A program made the position numbers and the translations under genes. From assembly GCA_002724395.1 (NCBI GenBank), contig PBOR01000052.1:42938-106937 (forward strand): a stretch of DNA of 64,000 bases, given 5' to 3'. Within the stretch, counting starts at the first letter, position 1. Each line of letters opens with the position of its first letter. Shown here piece by piece: positions 1 to 10,051 of the stretch. The notes under the pieces are model-generated. The model saw only the letters and a list, made by a program, of their open reading frames with translations, ran no database searches and had not been told where the DNA came from. This DNA is from Rhodospirillaceae bacterium. GTDB taxonomy: Bacteria; Pseudomonadota; Alphaproteobacteria; UBA8366.

Positions 1-1976
1 CTATTTTAGATACACCCCCATTGCCCGAATCGGTTAGGACATTCGTGGATTGGGTGGCTGAATACAATCTTTGTCCGCCGGGGTCTGTCCTCCGTATGAC
101 AATGAGTGCACCAAAAGCGCTGCAGCCGCCTAAGCCGCGTATTGCCCTCATTATGAATCAAGATGCGCCGGAGATTCGTATGACCCCAGCGCGCCAGCGA
201 GTGTTATCTTTGCTTGCCGACGGGCCGCCCCGCACTGCGTCTGATTTAGCTAATGAAGCTGGCGTGGGATCCGGTGTGGTGCGTGGTTTAGCTGAAGCCA
301 AGGTATTAAAACGCATACAAATACCTACCAGCGGCCTCTTTCCATTGCCCGATCCCCAAATACCCGGCGCCGACCTTTCTCCGGCGCAGAAAGCAGCGGC
401 CAATGCGATTATCGAAAAAGTGCGAAAGCAGTCATTTGAAGTGTTTTTGTTAGATGGGGTCACCGGATCGGGTAAAACCGAAGTGTATTTTGAGGCAATC
501 GCCGAAACTTTACGGCAAGGCATGCAAGCCCTCGTTTTATTGCCGGAAATTGCCCTCAGCACTCAATGGTTAAATCGTTTTGAGGAGCGATTTGGAGTTT
601 TACCCGCCCAGTGGCATTCAGAATTGTCACAGGCCAACCGAAAACGAATTTGGAGAGGTATAATTGATAGCAAAGTGAATGTTGTTGTCGGAGCACGTTC
701 AGCTTTGTTTCTACCCTTCGATCGTATTGGCTTGATTGTTGTCGATGAAGAGCATGAGGGGTCCTTTAAACAAACCGATGGGGTTGCGTACAACGCTCGC
801 GATATGGCGGTGGTTCGGGCGCGGTTAGAAAAATGTCCTGCGATCTTGGCCACCGCGACACCGTCTCTTGAAACTTTCGTTAACGTTGGTCGTAGTCGTT
901 ATGAACGGCTCCACCTTCCGGAAAGACATAGAGGGGCCGCCTTACCCGAGGTGGAGGTAGTGGACTTACGTCGTGATCGACCAGAGCGGCAAAGTTGGAT
1001 ATCGCCGCCTTTAAAGCTTGGGCTTGCTGCTAATTTGGCTGCGGAAGAGCAGTCATTGCTATTTCTGAACCGCCGAGGCTACGCGCCGCTTACCTTGTGT
1101 CGTTCATGTGGACACCGCCTCCAATGCCCAAATTGTTCCGCATGGCTGGTGGAACATCGTTTTGCGAGCCGCCTTGATTGTCATCATTGTGGTTTCACCA
1201 TGCGTTACCCTGAAACCTGCCCGGAATGTGAAGCCCAAGGCACGATGGCTGCTTGTGGCCCCGGGGTAGAGCGCTTGGTGGAGGAAGTGAGCGTCTTTCT
1301 GCCGGAAGCGCGCATAGGGCTGATGACAAGCGATACGATACGAGGGCCGGGCTCGGCGGCGGATTTGGTCTCACGCGTTCAAAACCACGAGATTGACGTT
1401 TTGGTCGGCACTCAGCTGGTTGCAAAAGGCCATCATTTCCCATTGCTGACCTTAGTTGGGATTGTCGATGCAGATTTGGGATTAAATGGTGGTGATTTGC
1501 GCGCGGCCGAGCGTACCTATCAAATATTGCATCAGGTTTCGGGCCGAGCTGGGCGGGCAGAACGTCCGGGGCGAGTACTATTACAAACATACCAGCCTGA
1601 GCATCCGGTAATGCGCGCCCTTGCGGAGGGGGATAGGGATAATTTCTTGAGCGAAGAGGCCAGGCTCCGGGAAGCCGGTGTTTGGCCACCTTTTGGGCGT
1701 CTCGCAGCACTAATTTTATCGGGCCGTGCCGCTGAAAAGGTCGAGGCGACGGCCCGAAGCCTAGCCCGAGTGGCTCCAAACAATCCCGCTATACGCGTGC
1801 TAGGGCCCGCGCCGGCGCCACTCTCGATAATGCGGGGCCGTCATCGGTGGCGGTTGCTAGTTAAAACCACTCGATCGGTTAATATTCAAAATATACTGCG
1901 GGAGTGGTTGGCACAGGTGAAAATACCTAGCTCGGTTCGATTGAAGGTGGATATTGATCCGTACAGTTTTTTATAA
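1..1976 (+). CDS. priA: Primosomal protein N' (replication restart helicase), 5' end outside window
   Basis: PriA is the 3'-to-5' superfamily 2 helicase that recognises stalled forks and reloads the replisome. The frame is open to base 1 with no stop, and the residues before the listed TTG already resemble the PriA N-terminal DNA-binding domain, so the true start lies left of the window. Visible marks are a Walker A motif (GVTGSGKTEVY), a DEEH box, paired zinc cysteines (CRSCG, CPNC, CHHCG, CPEC) in the helicase insert, GTQLVAKGHHFP, and the motif VI-like QVSGRAGRAERPG. The C-terminal part is complete and ends about 185 bp before atpH. PriA next to the F1 operon is a common alphaproteobacterial arrangement. 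No defect is visible in the part seen. Confidence 0.97.
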   Translation, partial: ILDTPPLPESVRTFVDWVAEYNLCPPGSVLRMTMSAPKALQPPKPRIALIMNQDAPEIRMTPARQRVLSLLADGPPRTASDLANEAGVGSGVVRGLAEAKVLKRIQIPTSGLFPLPDPQIPGADLSPAQKAAANAIIEKVRKQSFEVFLLDGVTGSGKTEVYFEAIAETLRQGMQALVLLPEIALSTQWLNRFEERFGVLPAQWHSELSQANRKRIWRGIIDSKVNVVVGARSALFLPFDRIGLIVVDEEHEGSFKQTDGVAYNARDMAVVRARLEKCPAILATATPSLETFVNVGRSRYERLHLPERHRGAALPEVEVVDLRRDRPERQSWISPPLKLGLAANLAAEEQSLLFLNRRGYAPLTLCRSCGHRLQCPNCSAWLVEHRFASRLDCHHCGFTMRYPETCPECEAQGTMAACGPGVERLVEEVSVFLPEARIGLMTSDTIRGPGSAADLVSRVQNHEIDVLVGTQLVAKGHHFPLLTLVGIVDADLGLNGGDLRAAERTYQILHQVSGRAGRAERPGRVLLQTYQPEHPVMRALAEGDRDNFLSEEARLREAGVWPPFGRLAALILSGRAAEKVEATARSLARVAPNNPAIRVLGPAPAPLSIMRGRHRWRLLVKTTRSVNIQNILREWLAQVKIPSSVRLKVDIDPYSFL

Positions 1977-2032
1977 TTTGTAGTGAATTTTAAAATCTTT
2001 GCTCCCGCGACCGCAGGCCGCAGGGAGTCCGC

Positions 2033-2061
2033 TTGTCACCTTTGAGGGCGTATGTTAAACA
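2033..2061 (+). promoter_or_regulatory. Possible sigma-70-type promoter for the ATP synthase operon
   Basis: A TTGTCA hexamer and a TAAACA hexamer are separated by 17 bp, about 100 bp before the likely atpH start. The -10 match is poor and promoters are degenerate in this group, so this is only a candidate. It coincides with the over-extended N-terminus of the ORF-track atpH, which supports treating that segment as leader rather than coding. Confidence 0.3.
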
Positions 2062-2161
2062 CCGCATAATCGAGGGACGGAAAACCGTTCCAATCTTCTT
2101 GGGAGTGTCGGAAAGTCAGCATTTTCGGAGCTTTCCAGTCAGATTCGGGGGACGCCCTACT

Positions 2162-2719
2162 TTGGCAGTAAATTCAGGCGATACTGGCGTCGCATCGCGC
2201 TATGCGGTGGCACTGTTCGAGCTGGCAGACGATAGCAATTTGCTTGATGTGGTCGCTGATGATCTGCGAACCATTGATTTAGCGATTTCGTCGAATGGCG
2301 ATCTACAGCGTCTTGTTCACAGTCCGGTGGTGAGCCGGGCCGATGCGGGTGCGGCGATGGCTGCTATTTTGGATCAAGCTGGAGCTAATGATTTGACTCG
2401 TAATTTCATTGGCTTAGTCGCGGCTAACCGGCGACTTTTTGCGCTGCGATCCGTCATCACGGAGTACCTCGCGGAATTGGCCAGCCGTCGCGGCGAAGTG
2501 ACCGCGGAAGTATCTTCCGCTATTAAACTTACCAAGAAGCAAGCCGATGAATTAGCGAGAAGCTTGGAGAGGGCGGTTGGCGCGAAGGTATCGGTTAGTG
2601 CGAAGGTTGATCCGGGCTTGGTTGGTGGTCTTGTGGTCAAGGTGGGGAGTGTGATGGTTGATTCCTCACTCCGCACCAGCTTAGAAAAAATGAAACTCGC
2701 GATGAAAGGGGCAGCCTGA
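2162..2719 (+). CDS. atpH: ATP synthase F1 subunit delta
   Basis: The delta subunit (OSCP) links the F1 head to the peripheral stalk of ATP synthase. The ORF track starts at 2033 and gives 228 residues. The in-frame TTG at 2162, just after a GGGGGAC sequence, gives about 185 residues, the usual family length, and begins directly before the conserved [11 protein letters not shown] helix, so I use it. The C-terminal [23 protein letters not shown] segment is the typical delta signature. It is the first gene of a five-gene F1 operon and its TGA overlaps the atpA ATG (ATGA), suggesting translational coupling. As in other alphaproteobacteria, no F0 genes are attached. Confidence 0.95.
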   Translation: MAVNSGDTGVASRYAVALFELADDSNLLDVVADDLRTIDLAISSNGDLQRLVHSPVVSRADAGAAMAAILDQAGANDLTRNFIGLVAANRRLFALRSVITEYLAELASRRGEVTAEVSSAIKLTKKQADELARSLERAVGAKVSVSAKVDPGLVGGLVVKVGSVMVDSSLRTSLEKMKLAMKGAA

Positions 2720-4248
2720 TGGAAATCAAGGCCGCGGAAATTTCTGCAATTCTAAAAGAGCAAATCGCGAACTTCGGTGCCGAAGCCGATGTCGCCGAAG
2801 TAGGACAGGTTATCTCTGTCGGTGACGGTGTGGCTCGCGTTTACGGTCTCGATAATGTCCAAGCCGGAGAAATGGTTGAATTCCCGGGGGGCATCAAAGG
2901 CATGGCGCTTAATTTGGAGGGCGACAATGTCGGTGTGGTCATTTTCGGCGACGATCGGGAGATTAAGGAAGGTGATACAGTCAAGCGGACCGGCGATATC
3001 GTCGATGTTCCGGTTGGTAAAGGTTTGCTGGGCCGTGTTGTAAACGGGCTGGGTGAGCCTATTGATGGTAAGGGCCCAATCGAATCCGACAGTCGTAGTT
3101 TAGTTGAAGTCAAAGCGCCGGGAATTATTCCACGGCAGTCAGTTCATGAGCCGGTCCAAACCGGTCTTAAAGCGCTAGATGCGTTAGTGCCAGTAGGCCG
3201 CGGGCAACGAGAGCTTATTATTGGTGATCGTCAAACCGGTAAAACTGCCGTTGCGATTGATGCGATTCTCAATCAAAAGCCTATGAATGATGGTAATGAT
3301 GAATCTAAAAAGCTCTACTGTATCTATGTGGCCATTGGGCAAAAACGGTCCACGGTTGCGCAAGTAGTTAAGACACTCGAAGATTACGGCGCTATGGAAT
3401 ACACGATTGTTGTTGCTGCGACAGCGTCTGAGCCGGCACCCATGCAGTTCCTTGCGCCCTATGCGGGTTGCGCTATGGGTGAGTACTTCCGCGACAACGG
3501 CATGCATGGTTTGATTGTTTATGATGATTTGTCTAAACAGGCTACAGCGTATCGCCAAATGTCTTTGTTGCTGCGTCGTCCTCCTGGCCGCGAAGCTTAT
3601 CCGGGAGATGTATTCTATTTGCATTCTCGTCTCTTAGAGCGTGCTGCGAAAATGAATGAGAGCCTTGGTAGTGGCTCGCTGACTGCGTTGCCGGTTATTG
3701 AAACGCAGGCGAATGATGTATCTGCCTATATTCCTACCAATGTGATATCTATTACTGATGGTCAGATTTTTCTTGAGACCGAGCTATTCTACAAAGGCAT
3801 TCGTCCTGCAATTAACGTTGGCTTGTCGGTATCTCGTGTTGGTTCGGCAGCTCAGATTAAAGCCATGAAACAGGTTGCGGGTTCGATTAAATTGGAATTA
3901 GCACAATACCGAGAGATGGAGGCTTTTTCGCAGTTTGCGTCTGATCTGGATGCTGCAACTCAGAGATTGCTGGCGCGTGGAGCACGATTGACTGAACTCC
4001 TTAAACAGCCTCAATACAGCCCGTTGCCTGTTGAAGAGCAGGTTGTGGCGATTTTCGCTGGGGTACGTGGTTTTCTGGATAATATTGAGATTGCAGATAT
4101 CGGTGGCTTTGAACAATCCTTGCTGGCACTTATGCGTGACAAGCAAGGGGATCTGTTAGCGGTTATTCGCGATGAAGGTGCAATTTCCGATGACAGTGAG
4201 AAGAAGTTGCTCTCTATTATCGAAGATTTTGCCAAATCCTTTAGCTAG
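2719..4248 (+). CDS. atpA: ATP synthase F1 subunit alpha
   Basis: The alpha subunit forms the non-catalytic nucleotide sites of the F1 hexamer. At 509 residues it has the expected length. The P-loop [15 protein letters not shown] lies near residue 170, followed by [14 protein letters not shown] and the alpha-subunit signature region around [27 protein letters not shown]. It overlaps atpH by four bases and precedes atpG by 20 bp. Nothing is unusual. Confidence 0.99.
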   Translation: MEIKAAEISAILKEQIANFGAEADVAEVGQVISVGDGVARVYGLDNVQAGEMVEFPGGIKGMALNLEGDNVGVVIFGDDREIKEGDTVKRTGDIVDVPVGKGLLGRVVNGLGEPIDGKGPIESDSRSLVEVKAPGIIPRQSVHEPVQTGLKALDALVPVGRGQRELIIGDRQTGKTAVAIDAILNQKPMNDGNDESKKLYCIYVAIGQKRSTVAQVVKTLEDYGAMEYTIVVAATASEPAPMQFLAPYAGCAMGEYFRDNGMHGLIVYDDLSKQATAYRQMSLLLRRPPGREAYPGDVFYLHSRLLERAAKMNESLGSGSLTALPVIETQANDVSAYIPTNVISITDGQIFLETELFYKGIRPAINVGLSVSRVGSAAQIKAMKQVAGSIKLELAQYREMEAFSQFASDLDAATQRLLARGARLTELLKQPQYSPLPVEEQVVAIFAGVRGFLDNIEIADIGGFEQSLLALMRDKQGDLLAVIRDEGAISDDSEKKLLSIIEDFAKSFS

Positions 4249-4268
4249 GCGATTGAGAAAGTAGGTCG

Positions 4269-5165
4269 ATGGCAAGCCTTAAAGAGCTCCGTAACCGGAT
4301 TGCGAGCGTCAAGTCGACGCAACGGATCACTTCTGCTATGAAAATGGTAGCAGCGGCTAAGCTACGGCGGGCTCAGGAGCAAGCAATGGCCGCGCGTCCC
4401 TATGCTGAACGTATGGAAGGCATGTTGCAGTCGGTCGCTCGTGCTTGTGCTGCGGGAGGCTCACCTCTCTTGTCAGGAACGGGTTCCGATAATACGCATT
4501 TGTTAGTTTTGATTTCTGCCGACCGTGGCCTATGTGGCGGCTTTAATATTAGCCTCATGCGCGGACTACGCCAGCACGTGATGAAATTGCAAGGCGCTGG
4601 TAAGGTAGTAAAGCTCATTATTGTGGGGCGTAAAGGGGTTAGCCTGGTTCGTCGGGAATTTCCGGACTTGGTTTTGGAGGTGTTTGAAGATATTGCCAAG
4701 CCCGCACCTTTTTTTGGTTCCGCACGTTCAATTGCCGAAAATATCACTGCGCGCTTTGAGGCGGGTGAATTCGATACCTGTACTGTGTTTTACAACAGGT
4801 TTGTTTCTGCGTTGACCCAGATCGTCACGCCTCAGCAATTAATCCCGTTTGCTTTGCCTGAGAATGATACTGGTGAATATGAGGCAGAAGAAACTGTTAT
4901 TGCCGTCTCGGCGTCTTATGAGTTTGAGCCTTCCGAAGAGGGAATTCTCGATGAATTACTGCCGCGTAATGTGGCAATACAAATTTTCAAAGCAATGCTG
5001 GAATCTTTTGCATCGGAACAAGGTGCGAGGATGACTGCAATGGATAGTGCGTCCCGTAATGCGGGCGATATGATTAACAGCTTGACCCAGAACTATAACC
5101 GAAGCCGCCAAGCGCAGATTACCAAGGAGTTGATCGAAATCATCTCTGGTGCAGAAGCGCTGTAG
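4269..5165 (+). CDS. atpG: ATP synthase F1 subunit gamma
   Basis: Gamma is the rotating central shaft of F1. The protein has 298 residues. The N-terminal helix ([19 protein letters not shown], then [16 protein letters not shown]) and the C-terminal helix ([21 protein letters not shown]) are the two coiled shaft segments typical of the family. The [13 protein letters not shown] motif is also present. It sits between atpA and atpD in the conserved order. Confidence 0.98.
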   Translation: MASLKELRNRIASVKSTQRITSAMKMVAAAKLRRAQEQAMAARPYAERMEGMLQSVARACAAGGSPLLSGTGSDNTHLLVLISADRGLCGGFNISLMRGLRQHVMKLQGAGKVVKLIIVGRKGVSLVRREFPDLVLEVFEDIAKPAPFFGSARSIAENITARFEAGEFDTCTVFYNRFVSALTQIVTPQQLIPFALPENDTGEYEAEETVIAVSASYEFEPSEEGILDELLPRNVAIQIFKAMLESFASEQGARMTAMDSASRNAGDMINSLTQNYNRSRQAQITKELIEIISGAEAL

Positions 5166-5176
5166 CGATGGGTTAA

Positions 5177-6622
<1,446 letters not shown>

Positions 6623-6628
6623 CTTATT

Positions 6629-7042
6629 ATGACTGGTACCCTTAAGCTTGAATTAGTTTCCCCAGAGCGGCTAATTTTCTCTGAAGAGGTTGAAATGGCC
6701 GTGTTGCCGGGCGGCGAAGGTGATTTTGGGGTTATAGGCGGCCATTCACCCGTGATCTCGACATTGCGGCCTGGCACTATTGCAATTTTTGATGGAAGTT
6801 CTGTGGCGGCACGCTTTTTTGTGGCAGGCGGTTTTGCGGAAGTGAACAGCGAGGGTTGTACGGTGCTGGCGGAGGCGGCTGACAATATAGAAGATTTTGA
6901 CCGTGTGACTGTTGCTCAAGCGCTACACAAGGCGCGTGAAGATTTGCGCAACGCGTCCGAAGAAGAACGCAAAGGGCTTGCACAGCAAGTTACCATTGGT
7001 GAAGCTAAATTGGCGGCAATCGATAGCCCGGCCTACGGTTAA
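6629..7042 (+). CDS. atpC: ATP synthase F1 subunit epsilon
   Basis: Epsilon is the regulatory subunit at the foot of the central shaft. The protein has 137 residues with an N-terminal beta-sandwich (LELVSPERLIFSEEVEM, then PGGEGDFGVIGGHSPVIS) and a C-terminal helical hairpin. It starts six bases after the atpD stop and closes the F1 operon. No convincing intrinsic terminator was found in the short gap to the convergent gene, only a weak CCGT/ACGG hairpin near 7085. Confidence 0.97.
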   Translation: MTGTLKLELVSPERLIFSEEVEMAVLPGGEGDFGVIGGHSPVISTLRPGTIAIFDGSSVAARFFVAGGFAEVNSEGCTVLAEAADNIEDFDRVTVAQALHKAREDLRNASEEERKGLAQQVTIGEAKLAAIDSPAYG

Positions 7043-7118
7043 TCAACAGTACTCATTGCGTGAAAAAAAGCCTTCAAACAGGGACCGTTTCTGACGGTTC
7101 GAGAAATACCTTGGAGAG

Positions 7119-7979
7119 CTAAGCGATTAAGCTAAGTAACTCTCCTGGATCAAGTACGCCTCCATCGCCCGGTGTGAGCATGGTTGCATTTTTAATAACC
7201 TGAGTGTCAACTTTACCAAGACCCAGCTTTTCACCAAGGAACCGTTTTTCTGGATTAAAGAGGGGCTCGCCATCTGGCTTCGTAACCATAGCTAGTGAGC
7301 TGGATTTTTTGATAAAGGCATCGCCTTTCTCTCTAGCCTTTTGTGCATCTAGGTTCTTTTGTTTCTGAATTTCGGCACGCGCCCGAAGAATTTTTTGTTC
7401 CGCCTCTGCGGCAACGGCTCTATCTGCGGATGAAGGTTCTCGTGGGGCCAAGGCCGCGCGCTTTACAATTTGCAGTTTACGAATAGTGGCCTCTGGGTTG
7501 TTAGGTACCGTTGACGTATCGATACGAACCTCGCCACCTACTGCATAGGATCGGCCGTCTGGTCCTACTACTGTTCGATATGTTGGTGAACTGGCAAATT
7601 GACCGCCGGCAACTTTATGGGCTTGTTCATGTTCACGCACTTGGCGGTCTCGTGCCTGTAGTTCTCGTACCTTGCGCTTTTCCGACTCAGTTAGACCGTC
7701 GGAGCTTTCGGCATTCGAATAAACGCGGCTGGTCGCGGTTATGCTTGTGGCGGATATTTTATTATTTTGTACTGCTTGGGCTTGTGTCTGAGAGCTCTGA
7801 TCGAGGTAAGAGAATGGGCGTCCCGGTCGCGCAACATCGTTACGTCGAATAACGGGCGTGTTATCGCGATCCACGGAAGCGGCAGCATTAGAATTGAACC
7901 TGCCACCGCCAAGGCCGGCAACGTTTAATGCCTGGCCACCGGTTTGCTGCAATGGAGATGTTTCCAAAGATGGAATCAT
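7119..7979 (-). CDS. Putative zinc metalloprotease-like protein (SprA-related / CJM1_0395 type)
   Basis: The centre of this 286-residue protein carries REHEQAHKVAGG, an HExxH zinc-peptidase-type motif. It is followed by a conserved block (YRTVVGPDGRSYAVGGEVRID) and an alanine/arginine-rich helical stretch (PREPSSADRAVAAEAEQ). From memory this is the arrangement of the SprA-related family of putative metalloproteases, which are mostly uncharacterised. There is no obvious signal peptide; the N-terminal 90 residues are low complexity and probably disordered. It is transcribed towards the F1 operon and appears to be a single-gene unit. Substrate and role cannot be inferred from the sequence. Confidence 0.7.
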   Translation of the reverse strand: MIPSLETSPLQQTGGQALNVAGLGGGRFNSNAAASVDRDNTPVIRRNDVARPGRPFSYLDQSSQTQAQAVQNNKISATSITATSRVYSNAESSDGLTESEKRKVRELQARDRQVREHEQAHKVAGGQFASSPTYRTVVGPDGRSYAVGGEVRIDTSTVPNNPEATIRKLQIVKRAALAPREPSSADRAVAAEAEQKILRARAEIQKQKNLDAQKAREKGDAFIKKSSSLAMVTKPDGEPLFNPEKRFLGEKLGLGKVDTQVIKNATMLTPGDGGVLDPGELLSLIA

Positions 7980-8103
7980 CGGCCTATTCTTCTCCCAAAC
8001 AAGAAACTTTGATTTATTCTAAATAGCATTACCAATAATGGGCCCGACTGCACCAGCGTTTATTTTTACAAAACCCCAGCGTTTGAGGGCATTCACCATA
8101 AAT

Positions 8104-8121
8104 TCCTACTAAAATGTAGGA
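8104..8121 (-). terminator. Weak hairpin downstream of rppH
   Basis: TCCTAC and GTAGGA form a 6-bp stem about 40 bp past the rppH stop, followed on the minus strand by a short ATTT tract. It is at the expected place for the end of the large leftward housekeeping block, but the stem is short and the T-tract poor. Confidence 0.35.
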
Positions 8122-8160
8122 GCTTTTAGGATAATTGTCAAAATGGCCATACGGTGAAAT

Positions 8161-8637
8161 TTATTTCTCCACTAAAGGACGTAAAACGCCCACTACTCTT
8201 TCATAAACATCTCTTTTAAACGGTACGATTAAAGAGAGGAGATCATTAAACCCCACCCACTGCCATTCAGTGAACTCTGGAATTTCTGTGTTTAGATTTA
8301 TATCACTATCTTGGCCGAGGTATCGGAATGCAAACCATTTTTGTGTTTGTCCACGGTATTGTCCCTTCCAGAGCCTTTGCGATAGTTTTACTGGCAAATC
8401 ATAGGCATACCATTCCGGGCATTCGCCTATGAGCTCCGCGTTATTGGTCCCAATTTCTTCTTTCATTTCACGGAGGGCTGCATCTCTGGGGCATTCATTA
8501 TTATCGATACCGCCCTGGGGCATTTGCCAATGATTGCCCGGTACATCGACCCGGCGTGCTACAAAAACCTTATTCCGCTGGTTGACTAGCATTATGCCTA
8601 CACAAGGTCTGTGAGGTCGTACTTCCACTGGGTTCAC
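8161..8637 (-). CDS. rppH: RNA pyrophosphohydrolase (Nudix)
   Basis: RppH removes pyrophosphate from 5'-triphosphorylated RNA and so starts mRNA decay. The Nudix box is GGIDNNECPRDAALREMKEEIG, preceded by NHWQMPQ, typical of the RppH/IalA group. The ORF track begins at 8709, but a GTG at 8637 overlaps the upstream gene's TGA as GTGA. It gives 158 residues, starting just before the conserved YRPCVGIML-like segment (HRPCVGIMLVN). I take that as the start. The gene closes the operon with the divergent polysaccharide deacetylase, a common alphaproteobacterial pairing. Confidence 0.93.
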   Translation of the reverse strand: MNPVEVRPHRPCVGIMLVNQRNKVFVARRVDVPGNHWQMPQGGIDNNECPRDAALREMKEEIGTNNAELIGECPEWYAYDLPVKLSQRLWKGQYRGQTQKWFAFRYLGQDSDINLNTEIPEFTEWQWVGFNDLLSLIVPFKRDVYERVVGVLRPLVEK

Positions 8638-9971
8638 TTTAAGGATTCTTGGGCTATCGCTGTTATAGGTGCTAGTGCAAGGCCTCGTTCCCGAACGTTT
8701 TCCGCCCAACCAGAAACTTCGGTGACGCTTATTGGATAAGGGCGCGCGATAGCAACAGCGAATCCCCGTCTCTTTGCAATTTCCTCGGCTTGGGCAAGCC
8801 GAGCCCGTATATTTTTGCCGGTAGCAATTTCATCGAGGAATATATCTCGGGCAGCAACAGGCATTCTAAGTTTCTTTGCAATACCCACCGCGTTGCTGAG
8901 CGGGTTCTCGCGCACATCTAGCATCATTAGACCCCGCGATTTTAACTCCGAAACGACCGGCTTTAACGCCCCTGGTTTCGTTGTAAACTCACCGGCCATA
9001 AAAGTGCTAACACCTACATATCCTGTCAAGCGGCTCAACACCCAACGTAATCGTTGTTTGTTTTGTTTTATCGAAAGTGAAGATAATAAAGTGTATGGCC
9101 CAGGGTCGCTATTGGGATAATCAAGCGGCTCCATCGGTAATGCAACCAATACTTCATGCCCAGCTGAGCGGCTAATATTGATCCAATCTTTAAGCCTTCG
9201 CGCAAAAGGGGCGAAGGCGAGGGTGACGGCACCAGGTGTTTTTTGAATGACCGCCTCTGTCGCATCTGCGGAGACACCGAGATCTATAAACACAATTGCT
9301 ATGCGGGGTTTTTTTTCAAGTTTGCTGAAGGGCCGCGAATACACACGCCAGGCTTGCCGTCCGTCCTTGCTGACGATTGGCAGAGGACCGATGGTGGCTC
9401 TCTCAACCAACTGTGGATCAGGGTGGGGGTGGAGCCGTAGTGTAAACTTCTTAAGTTTCTTGGAAAGAAGTGGCTTTTTAGCAAGAGGCAAGTTTGTCTT
9501 TTTATTCTCGGACGTATTCGGTTGTGCGGCCCGGCGACCCGCATCCGTATTCCTTTTGGTCCCCACTTCTTTTTTTTCTCTATTTTTTGCGCGGGGCGCA
9601 CCATTCCTAGAGTGTTTTGCCGGGGCGTTCCCCTCGCCGGCAAAAGTCATACTTATACTTGGCTGTTGCCGTTCCAGTTCCGCATAAATACTGTCCTCAG
9701 TAAAAAAGATCCAAACCACAGTTCCAACTAATACAGTACCCAACATTGCCCAGGCACCAATCAGCAGTTTTCTTGATAAATTATCTACGGTGCTCAATCT
9801 TAACCGGGCATGGCCTAGCAGTTTTCGTGATATTTCAACCACATTGCCAGACACTGGCCGAGCATCGATCAGCAGTTTTCGTGATATTCCAACTACATTG
9901 CTAGACACTGCCCGGGCATCGATCAGCAATTTTCGTAGTAAATCACTGCCTGATGAAGGCGCGTTATGCAC
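8634..9971 (-). CDS. Divergent polysaccharide deacetylase family protein with repeat N-terminus
   Basis: The C-terminal 250 residues match the divergent polysaccharide deacetylase (YibQ-like) family: PRIAIVFIDLG, HEVLVALPMEPLDYPNSDPGP, and the SRLTGYVGVSTFMAGEF block, the usual 'GxxNHMGS'-type region in altered form. Before it come one transmembrane helix (WAMLGTVLVGTVVWIFF) and a basic, low-complexity linker. The first 75 residues consist of four 18-residue repeats beginning RKLL, which I do not know from this family. The first canonical in-frame start is GTG 9971. An in-frame CTG at 10037 behind AAGGGG is an alternative. It follows ctpA and precedes rppH and probably acts in the periplasm on cell-wall material. 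Confidence 0.82.
   Translation of the reverse strand: MHNAPSSGSDLLRKLLIDARAVSSNVVGISRKLLIDARPVSGNVVEISRKLLGHARLRLSTVDNLSRKLLIGAWAMLGTVLVGTVVWIFFTEDSIYAELERQQPSISMTFAGEGNAPAKHSRNGAPRAKNREKKEVGTKRNTDAGRRAAQPNTSENKKTNLPLAKKPLLSKKLKKFTLRLHPHPDPQLVERATIGPLPIVSKDGRQAWRVYSRPFSKLEKKPRIAIVFIDLGVSADATEAVIQKTPGAVTLAFAPFARRLKDWINISRSAGHEVLVALPMEPLDYPNSDPGPYTLLSSLSIKQNKQRLRWVLSRLTGYVGVSTFMAGEFTTKPGALKPVVSELKSRGLMMLDVRENPLSNAVGIAKKLRMPVAARDIFLDEIATGKNIRARLAQAEEIAKRRGFAVAIARPYPISVTEVSGWAENVRERGLALAPITAIAQESLK
9760..9944 (-). repeat. Four tandem 54-bp repeats inside the deacetylase gene
   Basis: The sequence ATCAGCAGTTTTCGTGATAT and variants recur at about 9760, 9814, 9868 and 9922, exactly 54 bp apart. They encode 18-residue units of the form RKLLIDARxVSxNVVxIS. 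The two units nearest the N-terminus are almost identical and the two next to the membrane helix have diverged, as expected of an expanding tandem array. Confidence 0.85.
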
Positions 9972-10051
9972 TTCTGCCGCGGCGGAGCCGTCGAGGACCC
10001 CGCCATCGCCTTTGGATTTTTTGAAGGGTAGTTTCAGTGTTCAAATACCCC

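Noticed and set aside
1195-1779. 194-residue minus-strand ORF inside priA
   Set aside because: It is antisense to a clearly coding, conserved helicase frame and resembles no protein; a shadow ORF.
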